In this document: positions 7,948-18,768 of the stretch, piece after piece | Layout: each line of letters starts with the position of its first letter | Position numbering within the stretch: position 1 is the stretch's first letter | From: an uncultured Burkholderiales bacterium | GTDB taxonomy: Bacteria > Pseudomonadota > Gammaproteobacteria > Burkholderiales > Burkholderiaceae_C | Direction of reading: 5' to 3' | Length of the DNA: 64,000 bases | NCBI GenBank assembly: GCA_945952065.1 | Contig: CAMFGY010000014.1 | Location: 1 to 64,000, forward strand | The notes under the pieces: model-generated | The model's database searches: none | What the model saw: the letters and a program-made list of their open reading frames with translations, nothing else | What the model was told of the DNA's origin: nothing | Made by a program: the position numbers and the translations under genes

Positions 7948-8886
7948 TCAGGGCAGGGCAATGGCCTCGACCATGGCGCGCACCTGTTCCCGTGGGCCGC
8001 GGCCCGCACCTGCTTTGGGGCGCAAGCGGTGCGCGATGGTCTGCGGCAGGATGGCCTGCACATCATCCGGCGATACAAAGTCACGCCCTTGCAGCAGGGC
8101 GCGCGCTCTTGCGGCCCGCAGCACGCCCAGGCCGGCGCGCGGGCTCAGGCCCTCTGCAAACCACTGGCCCGAACGGGTGGCGGCAATCAAGGCTTGCAGA
8201 TAGTCCAAGAGCGCCGCTGAGGCGTGGATGCCGCGCACGGCGGCTTGAGCGGCCAGTAAATCGGCCGCGTTCATCAAGGCTTTCAAATCCCGCAGGGCGG
8301 CGCGGCTGTCTTGGCCGCTGAGCAACTCGCGCTCCGCCGCCTGGTCGGGGTAGCCCAGCGAGATGCACATCAAAAACCGGTCCAGCTGCGACTCCGGCAG
8401 CGGGTAGGTGCCGAGCTGCTCGCTGGGGTTTTGCGTAGCGATGACGAAAAACGGTTGCGGCAGCGCATGGCTGACGCCATCCACACTGACTTGGTTTTCT
8501 TCCATGGCTTCCAGCAGCGCGCTTTGAGACTTGGGGCCGGCCCGGTTGATTTCATCGGCCAGCAAGACCTGGGCGAACACCGGCCCGGGGTGGAAGACAA
8601 AGTCGCCGCGCTCACGCTCATAAATGCTCACGCCGATCAGGTCCGAGGGCATCAGGTCCGAGGTGAACTGCAGACGCGAGAACTTCAGGCCCATGGAGAT
8701 GGACAGCGCATGCGCCAGCGTGGTCTTGCCCACACCGGGCAAGTCTTCGATCAAGAGATGGCCGCCCGCAATCAAGCAGGCCACACAGTCGGCGATCTGC
8801 GCCGGTTTGCCCTTGATGATCGTGCTAACCTGCTGTTGCAGAGCCGTCAGTTGTGCCGAGATTTGCTGCGTGGAATGTGGCGTCAT
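7948..8886 (-). CDS. MoxR-family AAA+ ATPase
   Basis: A 312-residue AAA+ ATPase of the MoxR/RavA group. Walker A GVGKTT is at 51-56 and Walker B ends in Asp111-Glu112 (LLADEINRA). The MoxR features LPEAQLDRF-like sensor segment and C-terminal lid are recognisable. MoxR proteins act as chaperone-like ATPases that assemble or activate partner proteins, typically those with VWA-like folds. The DUF58 gene follows after 14 bp, so this is the first gene of the four-gene minus-strand operon. The 125-bp gap to the divergent deacetylase gene should contain its promoter. Confidence 0.92.
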   Translation of the reverse strand: MTPHSTQQISAQLTALQQQVSTIIKGKPAQIADCVACLIAGGHLLIEDLPGVGKTTLAHALSISMGLKFSRLQFTSDLMPSDLIGVSIYERERGDFVFHPGPVFAQVLLADEINRAGPKSQSALLEAMEENQVSVDGVSHALPQPFFVIATQNPSEQLGTYPLPESQLDRFLMCISLGYPDQAAERELLSGQDSRAALRDLKALMNAADLLAAQAAVRGIHASAALLDYLQALIAATRSGQWFAEGLSPRAGLGVLRAARARALLQGRDFVSPDDVQAILPQTIAHRLRPKAGAGRGPREQVRAMVEAIALP

Positions 8887-9011
8887 AGGACCATCTTAGG
8901 GTGATGCGGGTCAGGCGATCCTTGGAACAAAGGCGCGTCTGATGGCATTTGATCAAGAACGAGAGACAGCGTGGGGCCCTTGTTGCATTGACCCTGCCGA
9001 CCCTAAGAACT

Positions 9012-9947
9012 ATGTCTACAGCCTATTTCAGCCACCCCGATTGCCACCGGCACGATATGGGGCCCGGCCATCCGGAATGTCCACAGCGCCTGGACGCGAT
9101 CGAAGACTGGTTGCTGGCCACCGGCATTGATCTGGCGTTGGATCGGCATGAGGCGCCGCAAGTGGAGATGGCAGCCATTGAGCGTGCCCACACCCATGGC
9201 TATGTGGCCGAGATTGGCGAACTGCTCAAAGGCTGCGCGGAGCGTGGCGACACCCGCGCGGTGGACCCGGACACGGTGGCCAATCCCCACACCTGGTCGG
9301 CGGCCCTGCGGGCGGCAGGCGCTGCGGTGCGGGCCACGGATTTGGTCTTGGACGGTGGCGCGGAGAACGCATTCTGCGCGGTGCGCCCGCCCGGCCACCA
9401 CGCGACGCGCGACCAAAGCATGGGCTTTTGCTTTTTCAATAATGTGGCGGTGGCTGCGCGTCATGCGTTGGACGATCGCGGCCTCAAACGTGTGGCCATC
9501 GTGGACTTTGATGTGCACCATGGCAATGGCACGGAAGACATCATCGCCGGCGATGAGCGCATCCTGATGGTGAGCCTGTTCCAGCATCCGCTTTACCCCT
9601 ACAACGGCGCCGTCCCCAAGGGCGAGAACATGGTCAATGTGCCAATCCCGGCCTACACCAAGGGGCCGGAGATTCGCGAAATCATCGAGGCCATGTGGAT
9701 GCCCGCATTGGAGCGCTTCAAGCCCGAGATGATCTTCATCTCCGCCGGTTTTGATGCGCACCGCGATGACGACCTGGGCCAGCTTGGGCTGGTCGAGGCC
9801 GACTACGAATGGATGACGATGCGCCTCAAGGATGTGGCGGCGCGCCATGCCAAGGGCCGCATCGTGTCTTGCTTGGAGGGCGGCTATCACTTGGACGCCT
9901 TGGCGCGCAGCGTCGGTGTGCACCTGCGGGTGCTGGCGGGAATCTGA
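9012..9947 (+). CDS. Histone deacetylase family protein (class II-like amidohydrolase)
   Basis: A 311-residue zinc amidohydrolase of the arginase/deacetylase fold. The start at ATG 9012 gives the family's usual beginning; a longer in-frame ORF to 8949 adds an atypical leader. Diagnostic motifs are the GPGHPECPQRL segment (17-27), RPPGHHA with His129/His130 as general base pair, VDFDVHHGNG with zinc ligands Asp167 and His169, and SAGFDAHRDD with the third ligand Asp248. Bacterial homologues deacetylate acetylated polyamines or lysine-type substrates; which one cannot be told here. It stands alone between the divergent moxR operon and mscS. Confidence 0.93.
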   Translation: MSTAYFSHPDCHRHDMGPGHPECPQRLDAIEDWLLATGIDLALDRHEAPQVEMAAIERAHTHGYVAEIGELLKGCAERGDTRAVDPDTVANPHTWSAALRAAGAAVRATDLVLDGGAENAFCAVRPPGHHATRDQSMGFCFFNNVAVAARHALDDRGLKRVAIVDFDVHHGNGTEDIIAGDERILMVSLFQHPLYPYNGAVPKGENMVNVPIPAYTKGPEIREIIEAMWMPALERFKPEMIFISAGFDAHRDDDLGQLGLVEADYEWMTMRLKDVAARHAKGRIVSCLEGGYHLDALARSVGVHLRVLAGI

Positions 9948-10005
9948 ATTTTTGCCCTGCTTGGCCTGTATGGTTTGACTGAAACGACGATGGATAGTGG
10001 GATCG

Positions 10006-11280
10006 ATGCAAAAGCCTTTTGATTTTTCTGAACTGCAGGAGCTGTTGGCTGCCCTGGTTTCGCCGGCCGCCCTGATGGGCTTCGCCGTATTGCTGGCCTG
10101 TTTGGCGACGTCTTGGTTGGTGGTGCGGCTGGTTCATCGCCGAATCCCGACGCAGGAGAAATCCATCTTGTTCGGCCGTCGGGTGGTGGATGGGGTGCTT
10201 TTCCCGGTGCTGGCTGCCTTGCTCGCCTTGTTGGCGCGCAAGCTTTTGCCGAGTTTTGGCGTCTCGCCGGCGGTGTTCAAGTTGGCGCTGCCGGTTTTGT
10301 TTTCTTTGGTGATGATTCGGCTGACGGTGCAAGTGCTGACCGTGGCCATGCCCAAGTCGGCCCTGGTGCGTTTGATCGAGCGCACCGTGTCCTGGCTGGC
10401 CTGGGGCGGCTCCATTTTGTGGGTGACCGGCATCCTGCCGTGGCTGTTGGACGAAATGGAAGGCGTGACCTTCAAGCTGGGGGCCAGCCGCGTCACGCTG
10501 CGCAACCTGGTTGAAGGCTCGTTCAGCGCCGTGGTCGTGATGGTCTTGGTCTTGTGGTTGTCTTCTGTGGTGGAGGCCCGCTTGATGCGCGGCACCGTCA
10601 TGGACCTATCGCTGCGCAAGATCGCTGCCAATGCGGCGCGCGTGCTCTTGCTCTTTGTCGGCTTGTTGGTGGCGCTGTCGGTGGCCGGCATCGATCTGAC
10701 GGCCTTGGGCGTGATGGGGGGCGCGGTCGGTGTGGGCATTGGCTTTGGCTTGCAAAAGCTGGCGGCCAACTATGTGTCGGGCTTTGTGATCCTGGCGGAG
10801 CGATCGCTGCGCATTGGCGATATGGTCAAGGTGGACAACTTCGAGGGCCGCATCAGCGACATCACCACGCGCTACACGGTGATTCGGGCGCTCAATGGCC
10901 GTGAGTCCATCGTGCCCAACGAGTTGTTGATGACGCAGCGGGTGGAGAACTCCTCGCTGGCGGACCCGCAGGTCTTGATCAATACCGTGGTGCAGGTCGC
11001 CTATGGCACCGATCTGGATGCCTTGATGCCGGAGCTGGTGTCGACGGTGCAATCGGTGAATCGAGTCTTGCGAGACCCCGCACCTTCAGTCTTGTTGAAC
11101 AACTTTGCGGCGGATGGGCTGGAGTTGTCGATCAACTTCTGGATCAATGACCCGCACAACGGCCAAGGCGGGGTTCGCTCCGAGGTCAATCTGGCCCTGC
11201 TGCGTTGCTTGAACCGCCTGGGCGTGGAAATTCCCTTCCCGCAGCGGGTCTTGCATCAGGCCGCTGCACCGCAAGCCTGA
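10006..11280 (+). CDS. Mechanosensitive channel of the MscS family
   Basis: A 424-residue inner-membrane protein with at least five transmembrane helices followed by an MscS core. The Gly/Ala-rich pore-lining helix (GVMGGAVGVGIGFGLQKLAANYVSG region, about 240-265) and the following beta domain (ERSLRIGDMVKVDNFEGRI) are characteristic. It would open under membrane tension to release solutes during osmotic downshock. It is longer than E. coli MscS (286 residues), with extra N-terminal helices as in YbdG/MscM-type relatives. ATG 10006 is preferred over an in-frame GTG at 9997. Confidence 0.92.
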   Translation: MQKPFDFSELQELLAALVSPAALMGFAVLLACLATSWLVVRLVHRRIPTQEKSILFGRRVVDGVLFPVLAALLALLARKLLPSFGVSPAVFKLALPVLFSLVMIRLTVQVLTVAMPKSALVRLIERTVSWLAWGGSILWVTGILPWLLDEMEGVTFKLGASRVTLRNLVEGSFSAVVVMVLVLWLSSVVEARLMRGTVMDLSLRKIAANAARVLLLFVGLLVALSVAGIDLTALGVMGGAVGVGIGFGLQKLAANYVSGFVILAERSLRIGDMVKVDNFEGRISDITTRYTVIRALNGRESIVPNELLMTQRVENSSLADPQVLINTVVQVAYGTDLDALMPELVSTVQSVNRVLRDPAPSVLLNNFAADGLELSINFWINDPHNGQGGVRSEVNLALLRCLNRLGVEIPFPQRVLHQAAAPQA

Positions 11281-11324
11281 GCTCGGCGCTCAGCCATGGC
11301 GCGGGCCCTGGCAGACCGCTGTGT

Positions 11325-11531
11325 TCAGCGGCGGCGGGCTGTGTTGGCGGCGGCGCGCTTGCTGCTGTCTTGATAGCGGTAGCTGTAGCGCCACCAAGTC
11401 GTCAGCGCTGCAGCAGCCATGAACAATGTGGCGCTGAAGGCGCCTGCACGGCCCAGCAGGCCCAGACAAAGCAAGGCCATGAGGCCATAAATCATCGGAA
11501 GCTTTTCGTACCAATAGTTCGAAACCCACAT
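11325..11531 (-). CDS. Small two-helix membrane protein (hypothetical)
   Basis: A 68-residue ORF beginning Met-Trp-Val at 11531. It has an aromatic N-terminus, two hydrophobic segments (about 12-27 and 31-46) and a basic Arg/Lys-rich C-terminus. A longer in-frame ORF upstream to 11642 adds polar residues with no membrane character, so the shorter start is preferred. It converges with mscS (44 bp apart). I do not recognise a family; the regular membrane topology and positive-inside tail make it likely to be a real small protein. Confidence 0.55.
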   Translation of the reverse strand: MWVSNYWYEKLPMIYGLMALLCLGLLGRAGAFSATLFMAAAALTTWWRYSYRYQDSSKRAAANTARRR

Positions 11532-11699
11532 CGCCGGTGCCCTCGTTTTGTGTTGGAAACGGATGGCGAGCAAGGTGTCAAAGTCTTGGCTTGCGCGATG
11601 CCTGTGGCATTCATTCTTGTTCTCGCCCTCCCTGCGTGCCATTGTGAGCGCTCGCAGTGATGCCCGCCAGCCGCTCGAAACGGGGGGTGAGATTGGTCA

Positions 11700-11723
11700 C
11701 GCCAGGAAAACCCTGGCGTTTTT
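11700..11723 (+). terminator. Rho-independent terminator (plus strand)
   Basis: A perfect 7-bp stem CGCCAGG / CCTGGCG with an AAAAC loop, followed by five T on the plus strand. It points rightward, although no plus-strand gene ends within 400 bp upstream (mscS ends at 11280). It lies just beyond the 3' end of the minus-strand isochorismatase-like gene. Confidence 0.6.
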
Positions 11724-11728
11724 GACAC

Positions 11729-12277
11729 TCAGTCGAAGCGGATGTCTTCGGACAAGGTGGCCCGAATGTTGGGCCCGAAGCTGGTGATGCCGGGCAGGGT
11801 GGCGTTGTGATGCGCCCGGATTTGAAGGGCCGTTGCATGGGCTTTGTCGTGCGTGGTGTGTGCATCGGCGGCCAGCGTCACTTCAAAACCCAGCGCGGCG
11901 GCGCGCCGGGTGCTGGTGTCCACACAAAACTCGCAGGCATAACCGCAAATCACCACATGCTGAATCTGCCGGTCTTGCAGCAAGGCTTGCAAATCGGTGC
12001 GCAAGAAGGAGTCGGGCGTGGTTTTGCGCGAGATGAGGTCTTGCGGCAGCACCTTCAGGCCGCGCTCCAACTGCCAGCCTTCGCTGCCATGCTGCAAGGC
12101 GCTGGCCTCGCGCTCATGCTGGATGAAGATGACGGGGGCAGCCGCCGCGCGTGCCCGGTCGGCCAGCGCATTGATGCGCTGAACCACGGCGTCAGCCTCA
12201 AAAGGGCGGGGCTCGGCGTCGAACAGACCGCGTTGCACATCAATGATCAAGAGCGCGGTCTTGTTCGCTGCACCCAT
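11729..12277 (-). CDS. Isochorismatase-like cysteine hydrolase
   Basis: A 182-residue member of the isochorismatase/nicotinamidase superfamily. The catalytic triad is visible: Asp13 (LLIIDVQ), Lys85 (SRKTTPDSF) and Cys118 (ACEFCVDTS). These enzymes hydrolyse amides or vinyl ethers such as nicotinamide, isochorismate or N-carbamoyl compounds; the substrate here cannot be assigned. The start ATG at 12277 lies one base after the fumarase stop, so the two genes are probably cotranscribed. A longer ORF upstream to 12445 is only the overlap with the fumarase gene in another frame. Confidence 0.88.
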   Translation of the reverse strand: MGAANKTALLIIDVQRGLFDAEPRPFEADAVVQRINALADRARAAAAPVIFIQHEREASALQHGSEGWQLERGLKVLPQDLISRKTTPDSFLRTDLQALLQDRQIQHVVICGYACEFCVDTSTRRAAALGFEVTLAADAHTTHDKAHATALQIRAHHNATLPGITSFGPNIRATLSEDIRFD

Positions 12278-12278
12278 C

Positions 12279-13829
12279 TCAAACCGCCTGAACCGGGATG
12301 GCCTTGACCGCGCCACTGGCAATGCGTTGCTGCCAATCGGCCGGGCCGGTGATGTGGGCGCTGGTGCCGCCGGCATCCACGGCCACGGTGACCGGCATGT
12401 CCACCACGTCGAACTCGTAGATTGCTTCCATACCCAGATCGGCAAAGCCCACGACCGGCGCAGCCTTGATGGCCTTGCTGACCAAATAGGCGGCGCCGCC
12501 CACGGCCATCAGGTAGGCGCTCTTGTTGTCCTTGATGGCTTCGATGGCGACCGGGCCACGCTCGGCCTTGCCCACCATGGCGATCAGGCCGGTCTTCTCC
12601 AGCATCATGCGGGTGAAGCCGTCCATGCGGGTGGCGGTGGTGGGGCCGGCGGGGCCGACCACTTCGTCGCGCACCGGGTCCACCGGGCCCACGTAATAGA
12701 TCACGCGGTTGGTGAAGTCCACCGGCAGCTTCTCGCCCTTGGCCAACATATCGGCAATGCGCTTGTGGGCGGCGTCGCGGCCGGTCAGCATCTTGCCGTT
12801 CAGCAAGAGGGTGTCGCCCGGCTTCCAGCTGGCCACTTCTTCCTTGGTCAGGGTGTTCAGATCGACTCGGCGGCTCTTGTTGTAGTCAGGGGCCCACTTC
12901 ACATCGGGCCAGAGGTCCAGGCTCGGCGGCTCGATGAAGGCCGGGCCTGAGCCGTCGAGCACGAAGTGGCCATGGCGGGTGGCGGCGCAGTTCGGGATCA
13001 TGGCCACCGGCTTGCTGGCCGCGTGGGTGGGGTAGGTCTTGATCTTGATGTCCAGCACCGTGGTCAGCCCGCCCAGGCCTTGCGCGCCGATGCCCAGGGC
13101 ATTGACCTTCTCATACAACTCGATGCGCAGCTCTTCGAGCTTGTTCTGCGGGCCGCGGGCCAGCAGCTCGTACATATCGATGTCGTCCATCAGCGACTCT
13201 TTGGCCATCAGCATGGCCTTCTCGGCGGTGCCGCCGACGCCGATGCCCAGCATGCCCGGCGGGCACCAGCCTGCGCCCATCAGCGGCACGGTTTTGAGCA
13301 CCCAGTCAACCAAGTTGTCGCTGGGGTTCATCATCACAAACTTGCTCTTGTTCTCGGAGCCGCCGCCCTTGGCGGCCACCATCACGTCCACGGTATTGCC
13401 GGGCACGATGGACACATTGATGACGGCCGGGGTGTTGTCCTTGGTGTTTTTGCGCTCGAAGATGGGGTCGTTCAGCACCGAGGCACGCAGCTTGTTGTCG
13501 GGGTGGTTGTAAGCCCGACGCACGCCTTCGTTGACCGCGTCCTCCAGCGAGCCGGGGAAGTCCGCAAAGCGCACATTCATGCCGACCTTCAAAAAGACAT
13601 TGACGATGCCGGTGTCTTGGCAGATCGGGCGGCGGCCTTCGGCGCACATCTTGGAGTTGGTCAAGATTTGCGCAATCGCATCCTTGGCGGCGGGGCTTTG
13701 TTCGCGCTCATAGGCGCGGGCCAAGTGGGCAATGTAGTCCGCCGGGTGGTAGTAGCTGATGTACTGCAATGCGGCTGCAACGCTCTCAACCAAATCGGCG
13801 TAGCGGATATCGGTGGTGGCTGAACTCAT
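12279..13829 (-). CDS. fumA: Class I fumarate hydratase ([4Fe-4S])
   Basis: A 516-residue iron-sulfur fumarase converting fumarate to malate in the citric acid cycle. Both domains of the class I enzyme are fused in one chain, as in E. coli FumA/FumB. The three cluster cysteines are visible: Cys70 (RPICQDTG), Cys189 (GAGWCPPG) and Cys281 (IPNCAATRHGH). Length fits the family (about 500-550). It is transcribed away from nhaA, with 91 bp between the starts, and is followed at one base by the isochorismatase-like gene. Confidence 0.96.
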   Translation of the reverse strand: MSSATTDIRYADLVESVAAALQYISYYHPADYIAHLARAYEREQSPAAKDAIAQILTNSKMCAEGRRPICQDTGIVNVFLKVGMNVRFADFPGSLEDAVNEGVRRAYNHPDNKLRASVLNDPIFERKNTKDNTPAVINVSIVPGNTVDVMVAAKGGGSENKSKFVMMNPSDNLVDWVLKTVPLMGAGWCPPGMLGIGVGGTAEKAMLMAKESLMDDIDMYELLARGPQNKLEELRIELYEKVNALGIGAQGLGGLTTVLDIKIKTYPTHAASKPVAMIPNCAATRHGHFVLDGSGPAFIEPPSLDLWPDVKWAPDYNKSRRVDLNTLTKEEVASWKPGDTLLLNGKMLTGRDAAHKRIADMLAKGEKLPVDFTNRVIYYVGPVDPVRDEVVGPAGPTTATRMDGFTRMMLEKTGLIAMVGKAERGPVAIEAIKDNKSAYLMAVGGAAYLVSKAIKAAPVVGFADLGMEAIYEFDVVDMPVTVAVDAGGTSAHITGPADWQQRIASGAVKAIPVQAV

Positions 13830-13920
13830 GGTGTGGGGCCCGTTCTAGGGAAGAGGGGAAAAGCAGTGGGAATCTCTGAGAAACTCTTGCCAGTTTACAA
13901 AAGCCCGAGAAGGAGAGCCG

Positions 13921-15093
13921 ATGACGCCAGGATTGAAGAAGTTTTTTGCCAGCGAATCCGCGGGCGGCATTGTCTTGGCGCTGGCCGCCGTCTTGGCCTT
14001 GGTGTTCAGCAATTCGCCCTGGAGTTCTTGGTACGAAGCCTTCACCCGCATCCAAGGCGAGGTGCGCATTGGCGGCGATGCGCTGGTCTTGGCCAAGCCC
14101 TTGGTGGTCTGGGTCAATGACCTTTGGATGGCGGTGTTCTTCTTCTTGGTCGGCTTGGAAATCAAGCGCGAGATCATGGTGGGTGAGTTGGCTTCGCGCC
14201 GACAGGCCATCTTGCCGGCCGTGGCCGCTCTGGGCGGCATGGCGGTGCCTGCGCTGATCTATGTGGCCATCAACTGGGGCGATGCCTTGGCTTTGCGCGG
14301 TTGGGCCATCCCAGCCGCCACCGATATTGCCTTTGCCATCGGCATCGTCATGCTCTTGGGCTCGCGTGTACCGGCCTCGCTGAAGGTGTTCTTGACAGCG
14401 GTGGCCATCATCGATGACTTGGGCGCCATCGTGGTGATCGCTTTGTTCTACACCCATCAGCTGTCATTGCCCATGTTGCTGGGTTCGGGCCTGTGCTTGT
14501 TGGCGCTGGCCGGGCTGAACCGGGCGGGCGTGCGCCGGGCCGATGTGTACATCTTGGTCGGTTTGCTGATGTGGCTGTGCGTGCTCAAGTCAGGCGTGCA
14601 TGCCACGCTGGCCGGTGTGGCCACGGCCTTTTTCATTCCCATCGACAAGGTGGGCGATGAGCATCACTCGCCCTTGGAACAGCTCGAACACGGCCTGCAC
14701 CCCTGGGTGGCTTTTTTGGTGCTGCCGATGTTTGCCTTTGCCAATGCGGGGGTGTCGCTGCAAGGCCTGACCCCCGCGGCCCTGTTGGAGCCTTTGCCTT
14801 TGGGCATCGGCCTGGGCCTGCTGCTGGGCAAGGCCGTCGGGGTGTTTGGCAGCTCCTGGTTGCTGATCAAGGCCGATTTGGCCGAGCGCCCCAAGGGCGC
14901 CAGCTGGACTCAGTTCTTTGGCGTTTCGGTCTTGTGCGGCATCGGCTTCACGATGAGTCTGTTCATCGGCGGCCTGGCGTTTGCCGGGTTGGACCCGAGT
15001 TTTGAAACACGGGTCAAGCTGGGCGTGCTGTGCGGATCGCTCTTGTCGGGCGCGCTGGGCGCCTTGATCTTGGCGCGCGCCAGCTCGCGCTGA
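13921..15093 (+). CDS. nhaA: Na+/H+ antiporter NhaA
   Basis: A 390-residue inner-membrane antiporter that exchanges cytoplasmic Na+ for protons and regulates internal pH. Length and helix pattern match NhaA. The essential Asp-Asp pair is present in the AIIDDLGAIVVIALFYT segment, and the N-terminal GIVLALAAVLALVFSNSP helix is typical. AGAAGGAG sits just before ATG 13921, a strong ribosome-binding site. It is divergent from fumarase and convergent with the YqhA-type gene. Confidence 0.95.
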   Translation: MTPGLKKFFASESAGGIVLALAAVLALVFSNSPWSSWYEAFTRIQGEVRIGGDALVLAKPLVVWVNDLWMAVFFFLVGLEIKREIMVGELASRRQAILPAVAALGGMAVPALIYVAINWGDALALRGWAIPAATDIAFAIGIVMLLGSRVPASLKVFLTAVAIIDDLGAIVVIALFYTHQLSLPMLLGSGLCLLALAGLNRAGVRRADVYILVGLLMWLCVLKSGVHATLAGVATAFFIPIDKVGDEHHSPLEQLEHGLHPWVAFLVLPMFAFANAGVSLQGLTPAALLEPLPLGIGLGLLLGKAVGVFGSSWLLIKADLAERPKGASWTQFFGVSVLCGIGFTMSLFIGGLAFAGLDPSFETRVKLGVLCGSLLSGALGALILARASSR

Positions 15094-15118
15094 GCGGGCA
15101 CGCGCCTGCATTGCTGCT

Positions 15119-15757
15119 TCAGTGCTTGTCGTCGTGATGGGTGCTGGACAGCAGCTTGTCGGTGTAGGCAATCGCCAGTGCCGAGAGCAAGAAGGCGACG
15201 TGAATCAGCGTTTGCCACATCAGCGTCTTCTCGGTGTAGTTGTCTGCATTGATGAAGGTCTTGAGCAAGTGAATCGATGAGATGCCGATGATGGCGGTGG
15301 CCAGCTTGACCTTGAGCACCGAAGCGTTCACATGGCTGAGCCACTCGGGCTGGTCGGGGTGGCCGTCCAGATCCATGCGCGAGACAAAGGTCTCGTAGCC
15401 GCCCACGATCACCATGATCAAGAGGTTGGAAATCATCACCACGTCGATCAAGCCCAGCACCACCAGCATCAGGATGGTTTCGTTGAGCTTGGCGATGGGC
15501 TCATAGCCAATCACCAGTCCCGCAGCGTCTTTGATGGCGGTGGCCTTGTAGCCAATGCTCTTGACCAGCAAGGTCAGGGCTTCACTATTGCCAAAAGCCG
15601 CTTCGATCAGGTGCACCAACTCGGTCCAGAACTGAAACACATAGACCGCTTGCGCCAGTATCAGTCCCAAGTAGAGCGGCAGCTGCAGCCAGCGGCTGGC
15701 GAAAATCAGGGTCGGCAGGGGGCGCATTCTGCGCGGGCTGGGTGTAGGAAGACTCAT
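15119..15757 (-). CDS. YqhA-type (UPF0114, TIGR00645) inner-membrane protein
   Basis: A 212-residue protein with about four transmembrane segments. It belongs to the UPF0114/TIGR00645 group, recognised from the conserved segments [16 protein letters not shown] and the Ser-rich [12 protein letters not shown] helix. The function of the family is not established. The gene is convergent with nhaA (25 bp between stops) and stands alone. The 189-bp gap upstream, shared with the divergent acs gene, should hold both promoters. Confidence 0.85.
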   Translation of the reverse strand: MSLPTPSPRRMRPLPTLIFASRWLQLPLYLGLILAQAVYVFQFWTELVHLIEAAFGNSEALTLLVKSIGYKATAIKDAAGLVIGYEPIAKLNETILMLVVLGLIDVVMISNLLIMVIVGGYETFVSRMDLDGHPDQPEWLSHVNASVLKVKLATAIIGISSIHLLKTFINADNYTEKTLMWQTLIHVAFLLSALAIAYTDKLLSSTHHDDKH

Positions 15758-15946
15758 AGGGTTTCTCAGTAGTTCTTGGGGTGACGGCGGATTCTAGGGG
15801 GGCTTTGCACCTAGGGCCTTCCCGGGGTACGTCGAGTTACGAGGCTAGAGTAAGCGCTTCGTCAGAGAGGCGACGCACATTAGCGTTGAAGTGCTGCGTT
15901 TGTCAGTCCCGCGTTTCTATATTGCTCCTGTCAGAGGAAACACATC

Positions 15947-17908
<1,962 letters not shown>

Positions 17909-17916
17909 TCCAGTGA

Positions 17917-17937
17917 GCGGCCCGCATGGCGGGCCGC
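17917..17937 (+). terminator. Strong hairpin after acs
   Basis: A perfect 9-bp stem GCGGCCCGC / GCGGGCCGC with a 3-base loop, starting eight bases after the acs stop. It lacks a T-run, so it may stabilise the mRNA 3' end or help the second hairpin at 17983. Confidence 0.5.
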
Positions 17938-17982
17938 AAACCCGGGAAGGCGTATGGCCGGGTTGAATTGGCCTTTAAAAAC

Positions 17983-18014
17983 AAACAGGCCCTGGATCGC
18001 TCCAGGGCCTGTTT
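17983..18014. terminator. Bidirectional terminator between acs and cytochrome c gene
   Basis: A perfect 14-bp inverted repeat (left arm 17983-17996, loop TCGC, right arm 18001-18014) flanked by A-rich sequence on the left and TTTT on the right. This is the shape expected of a terminator serving both converging genes. Confidence 0.8.
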
Positions 18015-18052
18015 TCATAGGGGCGGCGAACGCCGGGGTTCGCGGCGGGCTA

Positions 18053-18370
18053 TCACTTGACCGTCAAGACCCACTTGGCCAGTGTTTCCGCTTCAGCAGC
18101 GTTGACTTGGGCGTTGGCAGGCATGGGCACGGGGCCCCAGACGCCGGAGCCGCCCTTGACGATCTTCTCGGCCAGCTTCTTCACGGCATCTTTGTCTTTG
18201 GCGTATTTGGCGGCCACGTCTTTGTAGGCGGGGCCGACCAGCTTTTTGTCCAATGCGTGGCAAGCCATGCAGTTTTTCTTCTGCGCCAATTCAGCGTTAG
18301 CGAAGGCGGACGGCGCCAGGGTGGCACAGGCCAGGGCGGCAGAAACAGCAAAAGCGAGGGAGAACTTCAT
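18053..18370 (-). CDS. Small class I c-type cytochrome (c551/c552-like)
   Basis: A 105-residue periplasmic cytochrome. A signal peptide (about 1-24, ending near AFA) precedes a mature domain of about 80 residues. The haem motif CMACH begins about residue 34, and a Met ligand is available in the VPMPAN segment near the C-terminus. Size and layout match electron carriers of the c551/c552 type that donate to terminal oxidases or denitrification enzymes. The partner enzyme is not encoded nearby. The gene converges with acs and is divergent from the Trp-rich protein gene. Confidence 0.9.
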   Translation of the reverse strand: MKFSLAFAVSAALACATLAPSAFANAELAQKKNCMACHALDKKLVGPAYKDVAAKYAKDKDAVKKLAEKIVKGGSGVWGPVPMPANAQVNAAEAETLAKWVLTVK

Positions 18371-18495
18371 GGCTTCCTTTCAAGGTCTTACAACAGGGTG
18401 GTCGACAAGCCTCGGATGTGAACTACAGTTTGCGAAGCGAAGCGACGCCTTGATTCTAGAGGGCTGTGCCCGCCCCCAACACGAGGAGTGAGTTC

Positions 18496-18744
18496 ATGTG
18501 GTTTGTTGTGATCGGTGTTTTCTTGCTTGGGCTCAAACTTTTGGGCGTGGCGCCGGTGGCGGATTGGGGTTGGCTGGTGGTGTTGAGCCCCTTGGGTTTG
18601 GCGGTTGTCTGGTGGGCTTGGGCCGATTCCAGCGGCTACACCCAGCGCAAAGCCATGCAAAAGCTTGACGAGCGCAAGGCCGCCCGGCGCGAACGCGCGA
18701 TGGAGTCGCTGGGGCAGCTCGACCCCAAGAAAAAACGCCGCTGA
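18496..18744 (+). CDS. Small Trp-rich protein (TIGR04438 type)
   Basis: An 82-residue protein with two N-terminal hydrophobic segments containing several Trp residues (WGW, WWAW) and a strongly basic Lys/Arg-rich C-terminus. This matches the small Trp-rich family TIGR04438, found mainly in Burkholderiales; its function is unknown. ACGAGGAG stands shortly before ATG 18496. A CGCCGC/GCGGCG hairpin overlaps the stop codon and may terminate transcription before the convergent HD-GYP gene. Confidence 0.75.
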   Translation: MWFVVIGVFLLGLKLLGVAPVADWGWLVVLSPLGLAVVWWAWADSSGYTQRKAMQKLDERKAARRERAMESLGQLDPKKKRR

Positions 18745-18768
18745 GCGGCGCTTGCTTTGTCTGAGGAT

